NCBI GenBank assembly: GCA_003527965.1
Contig: DPVY01000260.1
Location: 1 to 5,410 of the forward strand
Reading direction: 5' to 3'
Origin: Fidelibacterota bacterium
Lineage (GTDB): Bacteria > Fidelibacterota > UBA2242
Length of the DNA stretch: 5,410 bases
The position numbers and the translations under genes were made by a program. Of this stretch, positions 1 through 5,410 are shown piece after piece. The notes under the pieces are model-generated. The model had not been told where the DNA came from and did not search any database. It worked only from the letters and a program-made list of their open reading frames with translations. Every line of letters begins with the position of its first letter. Position 1 is the first letter of the stretch.

Positions 1-22
1 ATGACTCTGCGATTTGCTTTAT

Positions 23-28
23 GAGGGG
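23..28 (+). promoter_or_regulatory. Ribosome binding site deciding the receptor start
   Basis: GAGGGG lies just upstream of ATG 33; its GAGG core leaves a 6-nt spacer. The in-frame ATG at 21 overlaps this site and has no purine-rich stretch before it, so this motif argues for initiation at 33. Confidence 0.6.
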
Positions 29-32
29 AATA

Positions 33-107
33 ATGAAATTCGTAAGGGAAACGACCTTATTATTTGTCCTGATTGGAATCTTACTGTTTACAATTGGTCT
101 GTTTGCC
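33..107 (+). other. Signal peptide of the receptor
   Basis: Residues 1-25 have a basic start (MKFVRE), a hydrophobic core of Leu, Ile, Phe and Val, and a small-residue end (LFA before GTTGK), as expected for Sec export and signal peptidase I cleavage. There is no Cys near the cut, so this is not a lipoprotein. Confidence 0.85.
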
Positions 108-3080
108 GGCACGACAGGGAAGATTGCCGGATATATTACCGATGCTGAAACCGGAGGACCGATTGTCGGCGCCAACGTGATTGTGGATGGAACTGTGCTC
201 GGTAATGCCACTGATGTTGATGGATATTATGCCATCCTGAATGTGCCGCCGGGGAATTACACATTAAAGATCTCTGTTATGGGCTATGAAAAAGTGACAG
301 TCCGGAATGTCGTTGTGAAAATCGATTTAACTACCACAGTCAGTTATGAAATTAAAAGTGAAGCGCTTGAATTCGGCGAGATACTAGTTATTGCCGAGCG
401 GCCGGTTGTGGCTCCGGATGTCTCTTCCAGTGAAATTAACCTCAGTGCTGAAAATATTGAGGCATTACCCGCTACAGAAATTGATGATATTATTGGTCTT
501 CAGGCCGGAGTTGAAGTCGGTAGTAGTGGAATCGTCATTCGAGGAGGATCTGCTCGGCAGACTGCTTTCATCGTTGACGGTATGATCATGAACGATGAAC
601 GTTCAAATGAGCCTTATACATCTGTCAATCTGAACAGTATCGAAGAGGTTAAATTGCTGACGGGTGGATTCAATGCAGAGTACGGCAATATTCGCTCCGG
701 TGTTGTCACCTTAGTAACCAAGGAAGGTAATCGATCCAAGTACAACGGCAGTATTGATATTAAGATGATGCCGCCTACTCAAAAATATTTTGGTGAATCG
801 ATCTATTCTGAAAACTCCTATTTTCTCAGACCCTATATGGATCCTGAAGTATGTTATACAGGAACCGATAGTTGGGATGACTATACAAGGAAACAGTACC
901 CTGCTTTTCAGGGCTGGAATTCGATTTCTCAAGCGACATTAAATGACCGTGACACGGGCAATGATTTAACTCCCAAAGCCGCGAAACACCTATTTGAATG
1001 GCAACACCGCCGCCAGGGAGATATCACGGAACCGGATTATCGGATTGATGCCGGTTTTGGCGGACCGCTTCCGCTGTTCAGTGAGTATCTGGGAAATCTC
1101 AGGTTCTATGCAAGCTATCATGAATTAAGAGAGATGTTTATCATTCCATTGTCTTATGATAGCTATTTTGATAATGTTGCCAAACTGAAACTGAACGCAG
1201 ACATTACTTCGAATATTAAGTTGACATTAAATGGACAGTATGGTGTTACGAAATCAGCCAGTCAGTATGCATGGACCACAACACCTACCGGCAGAGTATT
1301 ACGTACGGATTATGAAGTTGCAAATCTTGCCAGAACGGAACTTCTTTATATGCCGGGCTGGTACAGTCCTACTGACATTACGCATACCTACTTAAGTGCA
1401 AAAATCAATCAAATTCTCAGCTCAAACTCGTTTTATGAATTAAATATTCAATATGCCCTGAATGATTATAATACCTATCAGATGTCGGTCCGTGATACCT
1501 CGGAAATATACGAAGTTTTACCATTTTTATATGCTGATGAAGCACCCTATGGATACTGGGGCTATGGTGTCGGTTCAATTGGCGATAACAGCATCATCGG
1601 TGGGTGGATGAATCTGGGGCGAGATAGCAGCCAGATTACAACCCTGCAAATAAAATTTGACTACGTGAACCAGATTAATAAAACCAATGAAATTAAAACC
1701 GGTGGACATATAGTATTGAATGATTATGACATTCAATCTTCAACCAATAACTGGGGTATGACAACCTGGAACCGGGAACAGGTATATCGAGTGAAACCGA
1801 ATCGTATTGGTGCTTATATACAGGATAAACTGGAATACGAAGGGATGATCGCTAATCTGGGTTTGCGTGTGGATTACTCCAATGCGAATACGGTTAATTA
1901 TGTTCTTGAAGATTATGACGAATTACTCAAAGAGGGCAATGGCAACACAATTGAAGATGTTGCCACCACCGAAAAATCAAAACCTATTCTAAGAATCAGT
2001 CCCCGGTTGGGAATATCACATCCGATTACGGAAAATTCCAAATTTTATTTTAACTATGGACATTTTCAGTCCGAACCGTCCTCTACCTACCGTTTTAGAA
2101 TTCAGCGCGAATACAGTGGAAAAGTGACTTCGATTGGCAATCCCAACCTGGATTTTGAACGCACAATTGCCTATGAGGTTGGATACTCCCATAATCTCTT
2201 TGATCAGTATCTGTTAAATATTGCCGGATATTATAAAGATATCAGCAGTCAGATAGGCTGGATAACCTATACCAATCTGAATAACAGTGTTGTCTATTCC
2301 AGAACAGAAAACAACTTTTATGAAGATGTCAGGGGTATTGAAATCACTCTGGACAAACGAAAAGGAGAATGGATAACGGGTTTTATCAATTACACCTATA
2401 TGATTAATACATCCGGATATTTTGGGTTATTGAGATACTATGAAGATCCGAATTTACAGAGAGATTATGAATCTCGGAATCTGTATCAGGAGAGACCTGA
2501 GCCGCGACCTTACTTCCGGACTAATCTGGTGTTCAGAACCCCTGTAGACTTTGGACCATCAAAGGGTTTTATCAAACCATTTTCTGGCTGGAATGTCAGT
2601 TTTCTGTTTAACTGGAAAGCCGGTGCATTTACAACATATAATCCCGATAATATTTTAGGTGTTGGTGTTATTAATAATGTTCAGTGGAAAGACACCTATT
2701 TTCTTGATCTGAGGGTTTCGAAAATGTTTGATCTGAAGCGGGCCAAGATCCAATTTTATGCCGATGTGGATAATCTGCTGAATACGAAATTCCTGTCCTA
2801 TACCGGTTTTTCCAGTTACTATGATTATCTTGATTATATGGAATCTCTTTGTTTACCGTGGGAGTCCGGTGTTTTTAAAGGCAATGACCGGATTGGCGAA
2901 TACCGCGGCTGGGATGTTGAATATGATCCCCTGGTATATAATCCGACCAATGACCCGGTTGTCGCCGCAGAGAATGAAAAGCGCAAAGAGAATAAGTCTT
3001 ATATCGATATGCCTAATATACGTTCATTAACATTTTTGAATCCGAGAATGATACATTTCGGAATCAGAATATCATTTTAG
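33..3080 (+). CDS. TonB-dependent outer-membrane receptor with N-terminal carboxypeptidase-regulatory-like domain
   Basis: The product is a 1015-residue outer-membrane receptor of the family that moves or senses a ligand using TonB-ExbBD energy. Seen in order: signal peptide (1-25, cut after LFA); beta-sandwich carboxypeptidase-regulatory-like domain (about 28-108, with TGKIAGYITDAETGG and the DVDGYYAILNVPPGNYTL block); a short GEILVIAERP segment (115-124) where a TonB box would lie; a plug (about 127-232, with IVIRGGSARQTAFIVDG and GGFNAEYGNIRSGVVTLVTK); then a long beta-barrel rich in alternating aromatic strands, ending in IRISF. The terminal Phe is the usual BAM insertion signal. No STN domain is present. 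ATG 33 is preferred to the in-frame ATG 21 because GAGG lies 6 nt upstream of it and the peptide then begins MKFVRE. Length fits the family and the frame is intact. The ligand is unknown; the plug lacks the features I expect of a classical SusC. Confidence 0.93.
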   Translation: MKFVRETTLLFVLIGILLFTIGLFAGTTGKIAGYITDAETGGPIVGANVIVDGTVLGNATDVDGYYAILNVPPGNYTLKISVMGYEKVTVRNVVVKIDLTTTVSYEIKSEALEFGEILVIAERPVVAPDVSSSEINLSAENIEALPATEIDDIIGLQAGVEVGSSGIVIRGGSARQTAFIVDGMIMNDERSNEPYTSVNLNSIEEVKLLTGGFNAEYGNIRSGVVTLVTKEGNRSKYNGSIDIKMMPPTQKYFGESIYSENSYFLRPYMDPEVCYTGTDSWDDYTRKQYPAFQGWNSISQATLNDRDTGNDLTPKAAKHLFEWQHRRQGDITEPDYRIDAGFGGPLPLFSEYLGNLRFYASYHELREMFIIPLSYDSYFDNVAKLKLNADITSNIKLTLNGQYGVTKSASQYAWTTTPTGRVLRTDYEVANLARTELLYMPGWYSPTDITHTYLSAKINQILSSNSFYELNIQYALNDYNTYQMSVRDTSEIYEVLPFLYADEAPYGYWGYGVGSIGDNSIIGGWMNLGRDSSQITTLQIKFDYVNQINKTNEIKTGGHIVLNDYDIQSSTNNWGMTTWNREQVYRVKPNRIGAYIQDKLEYEGMIANLGLRVDYSNANTVNYVLEDYDELLKEGNGNTIEDVATTEKSKPILRISPRLGISHPITENSKFYFNYGHFQSEPSSTYRFRIQREYSGKVTSIGNPNLDFERTIAYEVGYSHNLFDQYLLNIAGYYKDISSQIGWITYTNLNNSVVYSRTENNFYEDVRGIEITLDKRKGEWITGFINYTYMINTSGYFGLLRYYEDPNLQRDYESRNLYQERPEPRPYFRTNLVFRTPVDFGPSKGFIKPFSGWNVSFLFNWKAGAFTTYNPDNILGVGVINNVQWKDTYFLDLRVSKMFDLKRAKIQFYADVDNLLNTKFLSYTGFSSYYDYLDYMESLCLPWESGVFKGNDRIGEYRGWDVEYDPLVYNPTNDPVVAAENEKRKENKSYIDMPNIRSLTFLNPRMIHFGIRISF
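114..356 (+). other. Carboxypeptidase-regulatory-like domain of the receptor
   Basis: Residues about 28-108 follow the known pattern of this beta-sandwich: a G-x-I-x-G-x-I-x-D-A-x-T-G-x-P-I-x-G-A-N-V strand pair, then G-x-A-T-D-x-D-G-x-Y, then N-V-P-P-G-N-Y-T-L and a closing V-x-M-G-Y-E. It sits in the periplasm ahead of the plug in many FCB-group receptors. Its exact role is not settled. Confidence 0.88.
411..728 (+). other. TonB receptor plug domain
   Basis: Residues about 127-232 contain the plug hallmarks: an early S-A-E-N-I-E-A-L-P helix start, D-D-I-I-G-L-Q-A-G-V, the I-R-G-G strand followed by F-I-V-D-G, then I-E-E-V-K-L-L-T-G-G-F-N-A-E-Y-G and G-V-V-T-L-V-T-K, after which barrel strands begin. 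The domain closes the barrel lumen from within. Confidence 0.9.
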
Positions 3081-3082
3081 GA
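3079..3082 (+). promoter_or_regulatory. Ribosome binding site of the secreted-protein gene, overlapping the receptor stop
   Basis: AGGA overlaps the TAG stop of the receptor and lies 9 nt before ATG 3092, so ribosomes ending the receptor could re-initiate here. A weaker GGA at 3105-3107 is 5 nt before ATG 3113, leaving the true start open. Confidence 0.45.
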
Positions 3083-3091
3083 ATATGATAA

Positions 3092-5260
3092 ATGATGGAT
3101 AAACGGATAAATATGAAAAGAAGTATTTTTACATTATTATTGGCGTTTTTGATTTGTTCTAATTTGCCGGCTCAGGTTGGTGAGTCGGAAAAAAGCTATA
3201 TTCGCGTCGGAGAACTACAGAGCCACATTTCCGCCTATGGAAGCGAGAGAGCTTGGAATGAATCGTATTATGAAGGTCTAAAATGGCCGGCTGACTACAG
3301 ATTTACGGATAACGCTGTTATTAAGCGAGCCTGGATTGCCGTTGAAGATTATACTGACGCAGATGGAGTATTCTGGGAATACTGGGCGACAAATATTTCA
3401 AAAGGCTATGTTGGTAATTCCATTTTTCCAATGCAATTGCACCAAAGCGCCAAATTTGAATTACCTGCGGTTTATGTTGACGGCGTTGATTGTAATTTGC
3501 CCTATTATGGTGACTATGATACCATTGATGTCAATCAGATCGCTGACCGAATTGTTACGAATGTGGTTAACACTTCCTGCGGTCTGACAATGACACTCCG
3601 GGTACATGCTTTCAGCCAGCAGTATCACGATGATTATTTGATTAAGGAATTTATATTTACAAATACCGGTAATACGGACTATGACAGTGACATTGAATTG
3701 ACTGTTCCATTAACCGGAGTCAGAATCGGCTGGAGTACACGTTACAGCGTTAGCCGTGATGGTGCCTCTAAATCCGACAATCAGCAGTCTTGGGGTAAGC
3801 ATACCTGGGTTACCCGAAGAGGCGAAGAATATTCCAGCCACATCAACGATGTACTGAATTTCACCGAGAACACCTCCTGGACAGACCTGGATTGGATTCG
3901 CTGTGGATTCAGTTGGATGGGACAATCGGAAACAGTTACTAAATATGATATGATTGGCGCTCCCGATGTTCGGGCGCAAGGGCGTCTCAGCGGTCCGCAA
4001 TTTGCCGGTACTGCCGTATTGCACGTTGATAAGAGCGCAACTGATGATTCCGACAATGCTCAGCAACCGACGACACTGGGCTGGCATGCCGGAGACACCT
4101 ATCCTTCCGTTGGTGAATTAAGAGATACAGATAGAATAGGGATGAGCCAGGTATATGAGATGTTAAGTGGTCAGCCCTATCCAAACGAAAATTACGGCGG
4201 CTCATTCCGAATGGACGAAAGATATCTACCTTCAATTACAGCGAAAGTTGATCCCTATACTGTCCATGGAGATGGCGGTGGTACAAATGTCTGGATCACA
4301 TACGGGCCGTTTGATCTTGATCACGGTGAATCCATTCGGATTGTCGAAGCTGAAGCCGTGAATGGGCTTGGACGGGCAAAATGTAATGAAATCGGTAATC
4401 GCTGGATGCAGGCCGATATGGATCCAAATGATAAAGGTCCCTTTATATTACCGGACGGTACCGAGACCGATGATAGAGATATCTATAAAAACACCTGGTT
4501 TTATACCGGTATGGATTCGATTATGCTGGTTTTCAGCAGGGCATTGCGTAATTATAATATGGATTTTAACATTCCACAGCCACCATTACCGCCGAAAGCA
4601 TTTTATGTTAATTCAGGAGGAGATAAGATTAATTTGTCCTGGTCTGCAAGCCCTTCTGAATTGGATCCCAATTTTGCCGGATATCGCATCTATCGGGGTG
4701 TTGGTAAGCCCGATACATCCTATAATCTGATTGCCGAAATACCGGTTGGAGTCGGCATGTATGAAGACCGGACCGCCATCCGGGGATTTGCCTATTACTA
4801 TTATATAACAGCCGTGAATTACGGCCTTAACAATACGGATGGAATTGCAAATCCTATCGGTCCATTGGAAAGCGGGCGGTTCTACACAAAAACTACCGAA
4901 CCTGCCAATCTGCAGCGCAAACCGGCAGAAACACTGGATGCGATTCGTATTGTGCCAAATCCTTATAATATTCGAAACAGGAATTTGCAGTACACAGGAG
5001 AAGACGATAAGATGATGTTCCTTAATATTCCGGGATATTGCAAGATCAGAATCTATTCCGAACGTGGAGACTTGATTAATACCATTATTCATAATAATGG
5101 AAGCGGAGATCAAGCCTGGTTTTTAACGACATCATCACGCCAGGTAGTTGTTAGTGGAATTTATATTGCACATATCGAAGTTACTCAAGATCCTGAAGAT
5201 ACGGCATACACATATAAAAAGGGTGATTCTGTTTATAAAAAATTTATCGTAATACGATAA
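3092..5260 (+). CDS. Secreted protein with FN3 domain and T9SS-like C-terminal sorting domain
   Basis: The product has 722 residues and no assigned biochemical function. Seen in order: signal peptide (core in 8-27, ending NLPA before QVGESE); a long region with no domain I can name (about 30-490), rich in aromatic and Asp residues, with blocks such as FSQQYHDDYLIKEFIFTNTGN (174-194) and YGPFDLDHGESIRIVEAEA (404-422); a Pro-rich linker (495-501); an FN3 domain (about 498-585); and a C-terminal domain (616-722) with VPNPYN, KIRIY, VVVSGIYI and terminal KKFIVIR. From memory it resembles a recurrent uncharacterised family in metagenomic FCB genomes that follows a receptor like this one. Five Cys remain after signal cleavage (134, 163, 271, 431, 650). 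It lies 11 bp after the receptor, so co-transcription is likely. It is probably surface-displayed or secreted; no catalytic motif is visible. The start could also be 3095 or 3113. Confidence 0.9.
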   Translation: MMDKRINMKRSIFTLLLAFLICSNLPAQVGESEKSYIRVGELQSHISAYGSERAWNESYYEGLKWPADYRFTDNAVIKRAWIAVEDYTDADGVFWEYWATNISKGYVGNSIFPMQLHQSAKFELPAVYVDGVDCNLPYYGDYDTIDVNQIADRIVTNVVNTSCGLTMTLRVHAFSQQYHDDYLIKEFIFTNTGNTDYDSDIELTVPLTGVRIGWSTRYSVSRDGASKSDNQQSWGKHTWVTRRGEEYSSHINDVLNFTENTSWTDLDWIRCGFSWMGQSETVTKYDMIGAPDVRAQGRLSGPQFAGTAVLHVDKSATDDSDNAQQPTTLGWHAGDTYPSVGELRDTDRIGMSQVYEMLSGQPYPNENYGGSFRMDERYLPSITAKVDPYTVHGDGGGTNVWITYGPFDLDHGESIRIVEAEAVNGLGRAKCNEIGNRWMQADMDPNDKGPFILPDGTETDDRDIYKNTWFYTGMDSIMLVFSRALRNYNMDFNIPQPPLPPKAFYVNSGGDKINLSWSASPSELDPNFAGYRIYRGVGKPDTSYNLIAEIPVGVGMYEDRTAIRGFAYYYYITAVNYGLNNTDGIANPIGPLESGRFYTKTTEPANLQRKPAETLDAIRIVPNPYNIRNRNLQYTGEDDKMMFLNIPGYCKIRIYSERGDLINTIIHNNGSGDQAWFLTTSSRQVVVSGIYIAHIEVTQDPEDTAYTYKKGDSVYKKFIVIR
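3113..3172 (+). other. Signal peptide core of the secreted protein
   Basis: Counting from ATG 3092, residues 8-27 read as a classic short signal peptide: MKRS, then a Leu/Ile/Phe/Ala core, then NLPA before Gln 28. If translation starts at 3092, seven extra polar and basic residues extend the n-region, which is tolerated. Confidence 0.8.
4583..4846 (+). other. Fibronectin type III domain of the secreted protein
   Basis: Residues about 498-585 fit the FN3 beta-sandwich: Pro-rich entry, then I-N-L-S-W-S-A-S-P with the conserved Trp, F-A-G-Y-R-I-Y-R-G with the Tyr of strand C, and A-Y-Y-Y-Y-I-T-A-V-N-Y-G for strand F. The domain probably acts as a spacer or a binding module between the large N-terminal region and the sorting domain. 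Confidence 0.85.
4937..5257 (+). other. T9SS-like C-terminal sorting domain
   Basis: Residues 616-722 carry the ordered landmarks of type IX secretion C-terminal domains: I-V-P-N-P-Y-N at the start, a K-I-R-I-Y-S-E-R-G-D strand and turn, G-S-G-D-Q-A-W, V-V-S-G-I-Y-I, and a Lys-rich last strand K-K-F-I-V-I-R ending the protein. In Bacteroidota such domains direct transport across the outer membrane and are often removed at the surface. Here they imply the same route, but no T9SS core gene is in view. Confidence 0.75.
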
Positions 5261-5265
5261 ACTCT

Positions 5266-5271
5266 GAAAGG
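5266..5271 (+). promoter_or_regulatory. Ribosome binding site of the third gene
   Basis: GAAAGG in the 17-bp gap lies 6 nt before ATG 5278. It supports that start and a continuing operon, since no terminator-like hairpin fits in the gap. Confidence 0.5.
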
Positions 5272-5277
5272 TTTTAT

Positions 5278-5370
5278 ATGATATCAGATAATAATTCTAA
5301 AAAAATATCCATATTCCAAAACGGTCTGCTGTTCATAGCCATTTTAACGTTTTTCAGTAGGTCTTTTGCT
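5278..5370 (+). other. Signal peptide of the third gene product
   Basis: Residues 1-31 show a long polar n-region with two Lys, a hydrophobic core at about 17-26, and S-F-A before Glu 32, a good signal peptidase I site. Confidence 0.75.
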
Positions 5371-5410
5371 GAGGAGAAATTGGCACAAACGGGTTTTCAG
5401 TTTTTGAGTG
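5278..5410 (+). CDS. PorV/PorQ-family-like outer-membrane protein, N-terminal fragment
   Basis: Only 44 full codons are present; the gene runs off the right edge. Seen: a Lys-containing n-region (MISDNNSKK), a hydrophobic stretch (GLLFIAILTFF), a probable cut after RSFA at residue 31, and a mature start EEKLAQTGFQFLS. The K-x-A-Q-T-G-x-x-F-L-S pattern is typical of the first strand of PorV/PorQ-type beta-barrel proteins, whose Bacteroidota members belong to type IX secretion (PorV shuttles cargo to the attachment complex, PorQ helps anchor it). The position right after a gene with a T9SS-like sorting domain agrees with this. With so little sequence the family call is tentative; another exported protein with a similar start is possible. 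The start is supported by the ribosome binding site 6 nt upstream, and no other in-frame Met is available. Confidence 0.7.
   Translation, partial: MISDNNSKKISIFQNGLLFIAILTFFSRSFAEEKLAQTGFQFLS

Noticed and set aside
21..32. ATG 21 as the receptor start
   Set aside because: It has no upstream Shine-Dalgarno, and the GAGG site lies between it and ATG 33, which also gives a cleaner signal peptide. It remains possible but is less likely.
3092..3175. Possible lipoprotein signal around Cys 22 of the secreted protein
   Set aside because: The residues before the Cys are F-L-I, and Ile at -1 does not fit a lipobox, which needs Gly, Ala or Ser there. The region is better read as an ordinary signal peptide ending in LPA.
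3710..4235. Overlapping minus-strand open frames inside the secreted-protein gene
   Set aside because: They overlap each other and a well-supported + strand gene, and their Cys/Pro/Arg-rich translations resemble no protein family I know.
4362..4730. A 122-codon open frame on the + strand in another frame
   Set aside because: It is nested within the secreted-protein gene, its composition is atypical, and it would disrupt nothing in the main frame. The FN3 motifs are read in the main frame.
4613..5113. A 166-codon open frame on the minus strand inside the secreted-protein gene
   Set aside because: It lies fully antisense to the FN3 and sorting-domain coding region, whose frame is clearly real. 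Its translation shows no recognisable domain, so it is a shadow frame.
5258..5280. Transcription terminator between the second and third genes
   Set aside because: The 17-bp gap contains no inverted repeat followed by a T run. The short TTTT is part of the spacer between the ribosome binding site and the start.
1..5410. CRISPR arrays, tRNA or rRNA genes, insertion sequences and long direct repeats
   Set aside because: None seen on reading through the window. Nearly all bases are accounted for by the three coding frames.

Overview
The window is one tightly packed gene cluster on the + strand. It holds a complete outer-membrane TonB-dependent receptor, a complete large secreted protein with a fibronectin type III domain and a C-terminal sorting domain, and the first 44 codons of a third exported protein whose N-terminus looks like the PorV/PorQ family. 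The reading frames use almost every base. The two gaps between genes are 11 and 17 bp, and no RNA gene, mobile element, CRISPR array or terminator was seen.

The organism is most likely a Gram-negative bacterium of the FCB (Fibrobacteres-Chlorobi-Bacteroidetes) superphylum. The candidate lineages are those usually known from metagenomes, such as KSB1, Calditrichota, Marinimicrobia or Latescibacterota. The receptor start, with its FAGTTGKIAGYITDAETGG-type N-terminus, and the VPNPYN...KKFIVIR tail of the second protein resemble, from memory, proteins common in such genomes. The phylum is an inference; no phylogenetic marker gene is present.

Layout: bases 1-32 contain only a ribosome binding site and possibly the last codons of an upstream gene. 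Bases 33-3080 encode the receptor: signal peptide, carboxypeptidase-regulatory-like domain, plug, beta-barrel and terminal Phe. Bases 3092-5260 encode the secreted protein: signal peptide, a long uncharacterised region, an FN3 domain and a type IX secretion (T9SS)-like C-terminal domain. Bases 5278-5410 begin a third signal-peptide-bearing protein with the motif KLAQTGFQFLS, cut off by the window edge.

Working model (inference): the genes are co-transcribed and their products meet in the outer membrane. The receptor imports or senses a ligand through TonB. The FN3/sorting-domain protein is exported by a T9SS-like route and displayed at the surface, perhaps over the receptor as SusD sits over SusC. 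The PorV/PorQ-like protein could shuttle or anchor the secreted partner. The ligand cannot be read from the sequence.
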